DNA of 64,000 nt from Nocardia vulneris. GTDB lineage: Bacteria > Actinomycetota > Actinomycetes > Mycobacteriales > Mycobacteriaceae. Positions within the stretch are counted from its first letter, which is position 1. The number at the start of each line of letters is the position of its first letter. The notes beneath the pieces are model-generated. The model was not told where the DNA came from. It saw nothing but the letters and a program-made list of their open reading frames with translations, and ran no database searches. Location of the stretch: NCBI RefSeq assembly GCF_001613425.1, contig NZ_BDCI01000017.1:310001-374000 (forward strand), written 5' to 3'. A program made the position numbers and the translations under genes. Shown here piece by piece: positions 1 to 8,136 of this stretch.

Positions 1-114
1 GGAACGTCCCGCGGCCCATTCGGACCGGTCCGGATCGGCGGCCGCGGATCCGTGCACCGTGAGTGCCAGGCACAGGGCGGCCGGGCCGCACAGCAGTTTC
101 CATTTCGATGCCAC
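1..114 (-). CDS. Secreted protein, N-terminal fragment (cut by window edge)
   Basis: A minus-strand frame opens with GTG at 112-114 behind a good ribosome binding site (GGAAGGA, complement of 121-127) and runs off the left edge. The 38 visible residues form a typical signal peptide: basic start VASKWK, a hydrophobic stretch rich in Leu and Ala, then an AxA-type cleavage site near GSAAADP. The mature protein is not in the window, so no function can be given. It is divergent from the cysteine peptidase gene that starts at 423. The signal peptide and ribosome site are seen; export is inferred. Confidence 0.6.
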   Translation of the reverse strand, partial: MASKWKLLCGPAALCLALTVHGSAAADPDRSEWAAGRS

Positions 115-422
115 AGCCCGTCCTTCCGAATCCCCCTGCTACTTTCCGGCGGAAATGTACTGGCACGCTACACATTCCCATTTCCGGCCGCAATATGTGT
201 GCCGGTCCGCAGCGGCAAATTGGGCGAGTTGCCTGAATTTACTTGCGAGACATTGCCGTTAACGATTCCTTAAATGAATCACCGTGAGTTATACGTTGCC
301 GCCGCGCGAACAACGTGAAACACTCCGTGTTCAGTTCGCTGCTAGTTCCATTTGGAAGCGGTCGATCGCATACTCCCCTGCTCTGTTCGACGCTTCCCGT
401 CCATTTATCGGCTGGAGGAACC
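115..422. promoter_or_regulatory. Divergent intergenic region
   Basis: This 308-base stretch separates two divergent genes for secreted proteins. It is less GC-rich than its surroundings. It holds an inverted repeat GATTC (264-268) / GAATC (276-280) with a 7-base AT-rich spacer, which could be an operator or part of a promoter. Short reading frames cross it, but none has a ribosome site or a convincing composition. Confidence 0.35.
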
Positions 423-1280
423 TTGCAAAAATCGCGCTTGTCCACTGCGGTCGTCTGCGCAGTGGGGATCAGTCTCGCCCTGCCCGCCCTCGCGCACGCG
501 GAGCCGGAGAAACCCGAAATCGCCCATCATGCTTTCGGCCTCGATCGGACGGCCGCACGCGACAGCCTCAGCCGGGACACCACCGTCGGCCTGGCACTTC
601 CGGTCCAGGTCGGCGCGATCGGTGCGCCGCCCGCCTCGTATTCGTTGCGGCAGTACGCTTTACCGCCCGGCGATCAGGGGCCGGTCGGCTCGTGCGTCAC
701 CTGGGCGACCGGTTACACCGGCTACGGCATCCTGATGCACGAACAGCAGATCGCCGGCAGCCCGATGGCGCCGATGTTCATCTACTCCCAGATCGCGAAG
801 GGCGATGACGAAGGCACCTACGCCGGTGTCGCGTTGCCGTTGGAGCAGCAACAGGGCATAGACACCAAATCCGACTATTGGCAGGGTGATTTCGACTATA
901 CGACCCAGCCGGACGCGGCGGAACGCGCGAATGCCGCGCACTACAAGCTGTCCGGCGCCAAAGACCTCACCAAGGGCGATATCGTCGCGAACATCAAGAG
1001 CGCGATCGCCGCGGGCCTGCCGGTGCCGTTCGGCTTCGAGGTCAGGGAAAGCTTCGAAAGCCTGGACGGCGCCAACAGCAATTACAATCCGTCGCGCAGC
1101 GAGCGCATTCTCGGCGGACACGAGGTCACCATCGTCGGCTACGACGCCAAAGGCGTGACGATCGAGAACTCCTGGGGTGCGAACTGGGGCAACAACGGGT
1201 TCTTCACCGCCCCATGGTCTTTCATCACGGGTAGCGATGTGAACGAGATCCATTCGATGGGCCGGCTCACCCCCGCCTGA
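423..1280 (+). CDS. Secreted C1 (papain-fold) family cysteine peptidase
   Basis: This is a 285-residue secreted peptidase of the papain family. I chose TTG at 423 because GGAGGA lies at 414-419 and because it places a clean signal peptide (MQKSRLSTAVV... ending AHA near residue 26) at the N-terminus; a longer frame from 315 has no such features. The catalytic Cys is at about residue 91 in DQGPVGSCVTWA. The His is at about 233 in GGHEVTIVGYD, and the Asn at about 249 in NSWGANWG. These match the Cys-His-Asn order of papain-like enzymes. There is no obvious long inhibitory propeptide, so regulation by pro-domain removal is doubtful. It probably acts outside the cell; the substrate is unknown. 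It converges on the next gene across a strong hairpin. Confidence 0.85.
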   Translation: MQKSRLSTAVVCAVGISLALPALAHAEPEKPEIAHHAFGLDRTAARDSLSRDTTVGLALPVQVGAIGAPPASYSLRQYALPPGDQGPVGSCVTWATGYTGYGILMHEQQIAGSPMAPMFIYSQIAKGDDEGTYAGVALPLEQQQGIDTKSDYWQGDFDYTTQPDAAERANAAHYKLSGAKDLTKGDIVANIKSAIAAGLPVPFGFEVRESFESLDGANSNYNPSRSERILGGHEVTIVGYDAKGVTIENSWGANWGNNGFFTAPWSFITGSDVNEIHSMGRLTPA

Positions 1281-1292
1281 TCGTCGCACGAC

Positions 1293-1329
1293 AGCGGCAC
1301 CGTGGCGGACGATCCGCCACGGTGCCGCT
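1293..1329. terminator. Bidirectional hairpin terminator
   Basis: A perfect 17-base-pair stem (1293-1309 with 1313-1329) closes a 3-base loop exactly between two convergent genes ending at 1280 and 1334. There is no long T run, as is common in GC-rich actinomycetes. It would serve both strands. Confidence 0.85.
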
Positions 1330-1333
1330 CACG

Positions 1334-2345
1334 TCATTTCGGCGGCAACTCGCCCAGCTGCGCCAGCGCGCCGCGGTGCAGATGCTCGATGATGTTGCGC
1401 GGCTTGTTCTTCGGATCACTGCGGTAGTACGCGGCGCCGGACTCGTACACGACATACGCCGCGCCACCGTAAACCGACATACCCTCCGACATGCTCGGTG
1501 CCCGGAAGCACGACAGGCGCGCCGTATCGAGCGTGCGGTCGCCGGCGCCGCGCCGGACCACGTAGATATTGCTGCGATTGGGCCGGCCGTAGGACGTGCT
1601 GTACAGGAACAGATCGTCGGTGACGGCCAGCCCCTGCGTCTTCTCGGGCACCTCCCACGGACCTTCGCGACCGGTCAACTCACCGTTCGGGCCGACCCGA
1701 TAGGAATACATCGCCCCCCTGGTGTCGGTCTCGAACTGCCCGGTCCACAGCGAGTCGCCGTGCTTGCCGAGAAACGAGGACCCACCGTCGACGACGATGT
1801 CATCCCCCACCTGCGCCAGATGGGCCGAGGTGCTGATCGCCTCGCGTAACCGGCCCAACGGGTACTTCCGGACCCGCTTGCCCTGACTGCCGGACACATA
1901 CGCCCAGCCCTGCTGCTCGAAGACCGCGATACCGCCCGCATGGGTCGCGTCGATCCGCGCGGCACCGACCCCGGCGGCCCGTCTTCGCGTCGAGACCGAT
2001 GATGTAGGCGTCGTCCTGACTTTTCGGCGCGTACGCGGTGATCAGCAGCAGATCGTCGGTGCCGTTCCAGCGGGACCAGGTGGCCAGGCCCTGCGGGACA
2101 TGGGTGTCGAGATCGGGCACGGTGTGACTGCCCGCGAAGTGCTTGTCGTAGGTGTCGGAGGCACGTGGACCGTTGTAGAAGGACTCTTCGGACGTCACGT
2201 GGTCGTCGCAGGTGATGGTGGCGTCCGGCGCGGGCTCGCGCGCGGCGGCGAGCGTCGGCGCGGCGAGTGTGACGGCCGAAAGGAGTGCGACCACACCGCC
2301 TCTCGTCACGGTTCTGCGTTCGGTGCTGTGTCGATCGATGGTCAT
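1334..2345 (-). pseudogene. Secreted beta-propeller-like protein, frameshifted
   Basis: Two adjoining minus-strand frames read as one protein. The N-terminal part starts at ATG 2345 with upstream GAGGGAG, has a twin-arginine-like signal (ERRTVTRGG then a hydrophobic stretch ending LAAA), and continues through ITAYAPKSQDDAYIIGLDAKTG. At about 1970-1982 the frame must shift by one base for the protein to continue as AAGVGAARIDATHAGGIAVF and on to the stop at 1334. The shift lies in a GC-rich run (GGGCCGCCGGGG on the coding strand). Repeats of the kind seen in propeller proteins are suggested by recurring Gly-Asp and Tyr/Trp segments. The family is not recognised. It is either a true inactivating indel or a sequencing error in the G/C run. 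Confidence 0.6.
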
Positions 2346-2513
2346 ACGGTCATCGCTCCCTCGCCGGTCGGCAGATCCTCGCGTAACACGTCGGGTCGGC
2401 GGGCGGCCGCCCGGCAACCATGCTGCGATCTGCGGATCGTTCCCGCAATGGCAGGCGCACCAGCGTGACCGCGCACCCGTTGTGCACAATGCCGAAATCC
2501 GTCACGAGATATG

Positions 2514-2565
2514 TGGACACACCGACCACTTAGCCGTATGCTGCCACAAATGGACATCCCGTCCA
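2514..2565. promoter_or_regulatory. Possible operator repeats upstream of aminotransferase gene
   Basis: TGGACA occurs at 2514-2519 and again at 2551-2556, 37 bases apart. The second copy forms an inverted repeat TGGAC (2551-2555) / GTCCA (2561-2565) immediately before the ribosome site GGAGGG of the gene starting at 2585. This placement fits a repressor site. The regulator is unknown. Confidence 0.3.
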
Positions 2566-2584
2566 CTTTATCGGAGGGTAAGAG

Positions 2585-3757
2585 ATGACCGGATCATTCG
2601 CGGCAGACGGCGGCACTCCCCTCGCGCGTGCCCACTTTCCGGCGACGCAGCGGTGGACCTACCTCAACCACGCGGGCATCTGCCCGCTCCCGCAGCCGTC
2701 GGTCGACGCGATGCACCGGCGCGCGACCGAGGTGTCCTTGGACGGCGAATTCACCTACGCGGCACACAGTGCGGAGATCGAACGGGTGCGGTCGGCGGCG
2801 GCGCGGCTGCTGGGGGTACCGGGGACCGACGTCGCGTTCGTGAAGAACACCACGACCGGGCTCGGCATGATCGCCAACGGACTCGACTGGTCGCCCGGTG
2901 ACCGGGTGGTCGTGCCGGATCTGGAATTCCCGTCCACCCTGTATCCCTGGCTCGCGCTGGCCGATCGCGGCGTGGTGGTGGATCGGGTCCGGCCCGTCGG
3001 ACCGGGCGGAAAACTCCCGGTCGAGGCATTCGCCGAACGCATCCAGGCGGGACCGCCGCCGAAACTCGTCGTCACCAGCTGGGTGCAGTTCGGCCGCGGC
3101 TGGCGCGTCGACCTGGCCGAGCTGGGCCGGGTGTGCCGGGCGGCCGGCACCCTGCTGTGCGCGGACGTGATCCAGGGCCTCGGCGTGATACCGGCCGAAT
3201 TGGCCCGCTGGGGCGTCGATTTCGCGATGGCGGACGGACACAAATGGCTGCTCGGCCCGGAGGGCAGCGGCGTGCTCTACGTCCGCGGTTCCCGGCTGGA
3301 CTCGCTACGTCCCCTGGAACCGGGCTGGAATTCGGTCGCGCACCGGGAGGACTGGGACAACCTCGAGCTGGTATTCGACGACACCGCACGACGATTGGAA
3401 GGCGGCATGCCCAATGTCACCGGCATCGCCGCGCTGGGCGCCTCGATCGACCTGCTGCTCGACGCGGGCATCGACGCCATCTGGGCGCACGTCGATCAGC
3501 TGTGCGAGCAGGCGTGCGCGGAACTCACCGCGATCGGCGCCACGGTGCTGACGGATCGTTCCCCCGAGGGCCGCTCCGGCATCGTCTCGGTACATCTCGA
3601 CGGAGCCCCGATCCCCTTGCTGGCCAGTCGCTTACAAGCCGCAGGCATCGCCGTCTCGGCCCGGGCGGGCGGGCTGCGCGTCTCGCCGCACGGCTACAAC
3701 ACCCCCCGGGACATCGACCATCTCGTGCGCACCCTGGCCACCCTCATCCGCAGCTGA
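2585..3757 (+). CDS. Class V aminotransferase / cysteine desulfurase-like PLP enzyme
   Basis: This 390-residue protein is a fold-type I PLP enzyme of the class V group. The cofactor lysine is K220 in ADGHKWLLGPEG, preceded by the pyridine-binding Asp at D194 in CADVIQG and a phosphate-binding region around KNTTTGLG (about 87-94). The start ATG has GGAGGG at 2572-2577. The active-site loop with a catalytic Cys found in true IscS/NifS desulfurases is not evident, so an aminotransferase, lyase or selenocysteine-lyase-like activity is as likely as desulfuration. It stands alone in its transcription unit, with possible operator repeats upstream. The substrate cannot be told from the sequence. Confidence 0.8.
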   Translation: MTGSFAADGGTPLARAHFPATQRWTYLNHAGICPLPQPSVDAMHRRATEVSLDGEFTYAAHSAEIERVRSAAARLLGVPGTDVAFVKNTTTGLGMIANGLDWSPGDRVVVPDLEFPSTLYPWLALADRGVVVDRVRPVGPGGKLPVEAFAERIQAGPPPKLVVTSWVQFGRGWRVDLAELGRVCRAAGTLLCADVIQGLGVIPAELARWGVDFAMADGHKWLLGPEGSGVLYVRGSRLDSLRPLEPGWNSVAHREDWDNLELVFDDTARRLEGGMPNVTGIAALGASIDLLLDAGIDAIWAHVDQLCEQACAELTAIGATVLTDRSPEGRSGIVSVHLDGAPIPLLASRLQAAGIAVSARAGGLRVSPHGYNTPRDIDHLVRTLATLIRS

Positions 3758-3859
3758 GGCGCGGCCCAGCGACGCGCGGCCGCACGCGGGGTACGACCCG
3801 GGCCGCGGCCGCTGTGGTGGAATGACCGGGTGGGACCCGACCGCGGGCGCGGACCCGCC

Positions 3860-5005
3860 ATGACAACCGCTCGCTTCGTCGCGGCGCTGCTGCTCGGCAC
3901 CGCGCTCACCGGCTGCGCCGAGCGCGGCCCGGAATCCGTCCCGCTGACGCCGTCCACCGAATCGATGGTGAGCGCACCGTCGGCCGAGGCGGTGGTCGGC
4001 CGCGACGGCAGCACACTGCTGTTGCGCGGACAGCCCTGGTGGCCTGCGGGCTTCAACGCCCCGCAGCTGGCCACGAATTGGGCGATCAATGTCGGCTGCG
4101 GCGCACAGGTCGATCTCGACGACTATTTCGGCAAGCTGCCGCCGAACGCGTTGACCCGGGTCGGTATCTTCCAGGCCCTCGCCGTCAGCAAATCGACCGG
4201 GCAACTGGACTTTTCGGCCGCCGACGCGGTGTTCGCGGCGGCACAGCGGCACGGTCAGCTGATCCTGCCGGTGCTCGCACCGCAGAACGGCGACTGTGAC
4301 GACCAGACGTTCAAGCAGCGCAGCTGGTATGTGCACGGCTGGACCGAGACGACGCCGATACCCGGGCGGAACGTGCTCAGCGCTCGCGACTGGATCACCG
4401 CCGCCGTGCACCGGTGGCGCAGTTCGCCGGTGCTCGCGGGCTGGGAGGTCGTCGGTGAGCCGGAGCCGAGCATGTGCGGCGCGGGTAACTGCTCCGAACG
4501 GGCCCGCAGCTGTCCGCGCGACGCCGCGGTGGTGCTACGCCGGTTCATGGACGATTCCGGCGCGCTGATCCGCTCCCTCGATCCGCAGCGCCTGATCTTC
4601 GCGGGTTTCATCGGCGGCGGCCAATGCGGCACGGCCGGTACCGAATACGCGGATGTCGGGATGTCGCCGCAGATCGATGTGCTGGAGTACCACGACTACT
4701 CCGACGACGACGTCGCGCTGCCCGGCGACCAGCGCGACGGCTTGGCGACCAGGCTGCGGCAGGCGCGAGAACTCGGAAAACCGTTGCTGGTGGCCGAGAT
4801 CGGCGAGCACGCGGGATCCTGCCGCAGCCTGTCGGCCCGTCGCGACAGCATCGCGACGAGCATGGCGGGTCAGCGCGCCGCGGGCTCGGCGGGCGCGCTG
4901 GTCTGGGCATTCGTGCCCGATCCTCGGCCCGAGCAGTGCACCTTCGACGTCGGCCCCGAGGATCCGCTCTGGTCGCTGATCGCCGAACGGAGCACCGTCG
5001 GCTGA
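3860..5005 (+). CDS. Clan-A (GH5-like) glycoside hydrolase lipoprotein
   Basis: The protein is a 381-residue lipoprotein. ATG at 3860 gives MTTARFVAALLLGTALTGC with a lipobox and acylated Cys19; an in-frame GTG at 3830 would only add ten charged residues. The mature part looks like a TIM-barrel hydrolase. A likely acid/base Glu lies near residue 200 in GWEVVGEPEP (the NEP-like position). A likely nucleophile Glu lies near 313 in LLVAEIGEHAG. Clan-A enzymes of this kind hydrolyse beta-glucans or beta-mannans. It ends 6 bases from the end of a convergent polysaccharide-synthesis operon, so it may trim or release that polymer; that link is inference. Confidence 0.7.
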   Translation: MTTARFVAALLLGTALTGCAERGPESVPLTPSTESMVSAPSAEAVVGRDGSTLLLRGQPWWPAGFNAPQLATNWAINVGCGAQVDLDDYFGKLPPNALTRVGIFQALAVSKSTGQLDFSAADAVFAAAQRHGQLILPVLAPQNGDCDDQTFKQRSWYVHGWTETTPIPGRNVLSARDWITAAVHRWRSSPVLAGWEVVGEPEPSMCGAGNCSERARSCPRDAAVVLRRFMDDSGALIRSLDPQRLIFAGFIGGGQCGTAGTEYADVGMSPQIDVLEYHDYSDDDVALPGDQRDGLATRLRQARELGKPLLVAEIGEHAGSCRSLSARRDSIATSMAGQRAAGSAGALVWAFVPDPRPEQCTFDVGPEDPLWSLIAERSTVG

Positions 5006-5011
5006 GCCCGT

Positions 5012-6670
5012 TCAGGACGCGCCGAGCACCCGGTACAACCGCCAATCGGGCTCGCCCGCACCATCGTTGGGCACCTCCAGGGTCAACGTGGCGATCTCCG
5101 CGCCGTTCTCGTAGAGCGTCGGATAACGCCGGTTGACCGCGTCCGACACGCCGCGTCCGGTGGCGGGCACCGCGAGGATGTACCGCACACCGCGTTCGGC
5201 CGGCCGGTTGAGCACCCGCACGAAATCCCGGTCCGAGGGCACCACGAACTGGTCGGGGCGCGCCGAGGCGATCACCACCGAGAACCCGTAGACGGTGTCC
5301 ATCAGCACCGACCCGCGCGGCAGGTTCAGCGCATCGAGATAGTCGGCGACCTTACGTCCGGTGCCGAAGGTCGCGGCGATCCGGCGTTTGTCGGCGTAGC
5401 GCGCAGAGGCGTTGTCCCGCTGCGGAAACACGACGGCCCCGAGGGCGTACTCCTGCACCGCCAGGTCATGGTTGTTCATCCCCGCCACAGTCACCGGCAG
5501 TCCCGCCCCCAGCAGCGCCACGGTCGCGACCAACGCCGCCACCGGCGCGTTGCGCCGCGGCGGCGGGGCGAGGGCGTGCGGGCCCAGACGATGGCTCGGC
5601 GGCCGATCCCGCGCCGGTGCGATACACAGGGCGAGCACCGCCGCCAACGGGATGGCGGCCACATAGAAGCGCAAGAACGCGAACGTCGACCCGGCCAGGT
5701 AGCTCATCGTCTGGAAGGCGAGCACCGCGCCGCACAACAGGATCGGGACGGCCACCGCCAGATCCCGTCTGCGCGCCGCGAGCGCGCAGGCCAGCGGCAG
5801 CAGCAACGGCAGCGCGGGACCGAGGACCAGCATCGAGGCGATCGAATAGTACAGCGCCGCGGTCTTTTCCGCGGCCGACGTGGCACCGGACTGGGCGAGG
5901 ATGGCGGTGTTGCCGTATTGCGAGGTGAACTGCTGGAACGCCTGGCCGGTGATCAACCAGCTCGTCCCCGCCCACACCACGAACGCCAGCGCGATCGGGG
6001 CGAGCAGCACCACCAGATCCATGGCGACACCGGACCATCGGTACTCGGTGCCGCGCCTGCGCCGGCCACTCAGCACACCGACGAGCAGCGCGGCGGCCGC
6101 CGCGGGCGCGACCGCGTCGTAGCGGGTCAGATAGGCGAGCCCGAGCGCGATACCGCAGGCGGTGAGATCGTGCGCGCCGTCGGTGTGCACCCAGCGCATC
6201 AGCCTGCGCACCGCCCAGCACAGGCAGAACAGGAACGGGGCCTCGCTCATGCCGTTGCCACCGTAGAACACGATCATCGGGTTCAGCGTGAAAAGCGCTG
6301 TGACGCAGAGGGTCAGCCACGGCGGCGCCGCCCGATCCGCGCCGATGCCGTGGATCATGGTGGCCGCGCCGCCCATGAACAGTGCCGACATCAGCACGCC
6401 GGACAGTCCCCAGGTGGTGATCGCCGGTGCCAGCGGCTCGAACGCGACCATCGGCAGCTGGGCCAGCGATGTCAGCGGGGTGAAGACGAAGCCGATGGCG
6501 GACAGGTGCGGATCCCGGCTGAACAGGGCCGCCTGGGTGGCCGAAACCCGGCTCAGCGCATCGCCCATCAGGAAGCCGCGGCCCGCGGTCAACCAGGTCC
6601 CGGTCACCAGATACAGGGCCGTGACCACGCCGAAGATCAGGACCGGCCGGCGCACCCGTCCGGCGTTCAT
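5012..6670 (-). CDS. GT-C family (mannosyltransferase-like) integral membrane glycosyltransferase
   Basis: A 552-residue polytopic membrane protein. It starts at ATG 6670, which overlaps the stop of the preceding GT2 gene by four bases (ATGA), so translation is probably coupled. There is an N-terminal membrane segment. An acidic residue follows in the first external loop (LMGDALSR near residue 36), as expected for lipid-phosphate-sugar dependent GT-C enzymes. About ten further hydrophobic segments and a soluble C-terminal domain come after. It resembles dolichyl-phosphate-mannose-type mannosyltransferases. It would transfer a sugar from a polyprenyl-phosphate donor on the outer face of the membrane. 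A much longer open frame reading upstream through the GT2 gene is an antisense artefact. It is the last gene of the operon. Confidence 0.75.
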   Translation of the reverse strand: MNAGRVRRPVLIFGVVTALYLVTGTWLTAGRGFLMGDALSRVSATQAALFSRDPHLSAIGFVFTPLTSLAQLPMVAFEPLAPAITTWGLSGVLMSALFMGGAATMIHGIGADRAAPPWLTLCVTALFTLNPMIVFYGGNGMSEAPFLFCLCWAVRRLMRWVHTDGAHDLTACGIALGLAYLTRYDAVAPAAAAALLVGVLSGRRRRGTEYRWSGVAMDLVVLLAPIALAFVVWAGTSWLITGQAFQQFTSQYGNTAILAQSGATSAAEKTAALYYSIASMLVLGPALPLLLPLACALAARRRDLAVAVPILLCGAVLAFQTMSYLAGSTFAFLRFYVAAIPLAAVLALCIAPARDRPPSHRLGPHALAPPPRRNAPVAALVATVALLGAGLPVTVAGMNNHDLAVQEYALGAVVFPQRDNASARYADKRRIAATFGTGRKVADYLDALNLPRGSVLMDTVYGFSVVIASARPDQFVVPSDRDFVRVLNRPAERGVRYILAVPATGRGVSDAVNRRYPTLYENGAEIATLTLEVPNDGAGEPDWRLYRVLGAS

Positions 6671-8136
6671 TTCGCCGCCTCCGACGACGTGCCGAGGCCG
6701 TGAAAAGTCTTCTCCCAGTATGACGGATTGCGCAGCAGCTGCCAGCAGCCCTTGGTCGCGGCGATGCTCATCAGCAGCCAGTACAGCGGCGAGGTGAGGC
6801 AGGCCACCAGCAGGTCGGGCCGGTTGTTCTCCCGGCAGGCCAGCAGGTTCATGTAGATCGTCGCGGCGTTCCCGATGACCAGCGCGATCAAGGCGGGGAA
6901 ATAGACGACGGCGGGGAACAGCCGGCCGATCACGCTGGGCTGACCGAGGATCCAGGCGATGCTGATGAACCAGAACACCAGATTCAGGCAGGCGATGATC
7001 GGCGTGCCCGCGAGGATCAGGGTGAACCGGACGAAGCTGACCGTACCGATGCTGCGCCACAACCGGATCGGGCGCCGGGTGTGCACCAGCCAGCTCTGCA
7101 GGTAACCCTTGTACCAGCGCGACCGTTGCCGGACCCAGTTGATCGGATCGGGATTGGCCTCCTCCAGCGTGACCGAGTCGATGACCGCGGTCGAGTATCC
7201 CGAGGCGGCGATGCGCACGCCCAGGTCGGCGTCCTCGGTGACGTTGTACGGATCCCAGGCGCCGATCGCGGTCACCACCTCGCGATTGAAGTGATTCGAG
7301 GTGCCGCCCAACGGAATCGGCGCGCGGCTGCGCATCAGGCCGGGCAGCAGGAACCCGAACCACAACCCGTAGTCCATGGTGAACCAGGCGGTGAGCAGAT
7401 TCTGCTTGGCGTTGTGGAACGCGAGCTTGGCCTGGATGCAGACCACCGACGGCGGCAGTTCGGCGAAAGCCGCGACCACCCTGCGCAATTGGAGCGGATC
7501 GGGGATGTCCTCGGCGTCGTAGATCGTGACGATATCGCCGGTGGCCCGGTGCAGCCCGTAGTTGCACGCCTTGGGTTTGGTACGCGGATCGGCCGCCGGG
7601 ACCAGCACCACGGTGATGTGTTCGTTGCCGCCCGTGCCTATTCCGGCGGCGCGCGCCGCGTCGATGGTCGGTGCGTCGTCCTCCTCCAGCAGCAACAGCA
7701 CCTGGAGCCGGTCGCGGGGATAGTCGATGGCGCTCAGCGCACCGATGAGATCGCCCACCACCTCGGGCTCACCATAGGCCGGAACCAGAATGGTGTAGGG
7801 CGGCAGTTCGGCGTCGGCGAGCGCGCGGGCGCGGTCGTCGGCCACGGTCATGATGGCGTCGCGGTCCATGCCGCGGGCGAAGATCAGGATGCGATCGCCC
7901 AGCACCGCCAGATAGCCGAGCGTGCACACCGCGACGAGCACGGTGAGCGTCTCCAACGGAAACAACCCCGCGCAAATGAGGACCACCAGCAGCGCGAACA
8001 GCAACGTATTGCGCTGCCACGGCAGAAACGCGACCGACGCCGAGGCCAGTGGATCGGACTCGCGCAACCCGTGCACCGCCGAATGCAGCGCGCGGGCCTT
8101 GAACGGCTCGGATTCGGGATCGAGTGCGGCCGTCAC
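6667..8136 (-). CDS. Processive family 2 glycosyltransferase, cellulose-synthase-like (BcsA-like)
   Basis: This is a 489-residue membrane-bound GT2 enzyme. Two N-terminal membrane segments (about 43-80) precede the catalytic domain. Its motifs run in order: VPAYGEPE near 119, the D,xD region around YDAEDIP (207-213), the TED catalytic-base motif at 300-302, and QRSRW at 337-341. This is the signature of processive synthases such as cellulose, curdlan and hyaluronan synthases. Several membrane segments follow. No PilZ domain is visible, so there is no sign of c-di-GMP control. GTG start 8136 overlaps the upstream stop by four bases (GTGA). With a BcsB-like partner in the same operon it probably polymerises a beta-linked polysaccharide; the sugar is unknown. 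Confidence 0.8.
   Translation of the reverse strand: MTAALDPESEPFKARALHSAVHGLRESDPLASASVAFLPWQRNTLLFALLVVLICAGLFPLETLTVLVAVCTLGYLAVLGDRILIFARGMDRDAIMTVADDRARALADAELPPYTILVPAYGEPEVVGDLIGALSAIDYPRDRLQVLLLLEEDDAPTIDAARAAGIGTGGNEHITVVLVPAADPRTKPKACNYGLHRATGDIVTIYDAEDIPDPLQLRRVVAAFAELPPSVVCIQAKLAFHNAKQNLLTAWFTMDYGLWFGFLLPGLMRSRAPIPLGGTSNHFNREVVTAIGAWDPYNVTEDADLGVRIAASGYSTAVIDSVTLEEANPDPINWVRQRSRWYKGYLQSWLVHTRRPIRLWRSIGTVSFVRFTLILAGTPIIACLNLVFWFISIAWILGQPSVIGRLFPAVVYFPALIALVIGNAATIYMNLLACRENNRPDLLVACLTSPLYWLLMSIAATKGCWQLLRNPSYWEKTFHGLGTSSEAAK

Noticed and set aside
52..273. Two short plus-strand frames at the left edge
   Set aside because: They lie antisense to a clear signal-peptide-encoding start at 114 and have no ribosome site.
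5012..7567. A single 851-codon minus-strand frame spanning the GT-C and GT2 genes
   Set aside because: The upstream 299 codons lie in an alternate frame of the GT2 gene, which has all family motifs in its own frame. The real gene starts at 6670.
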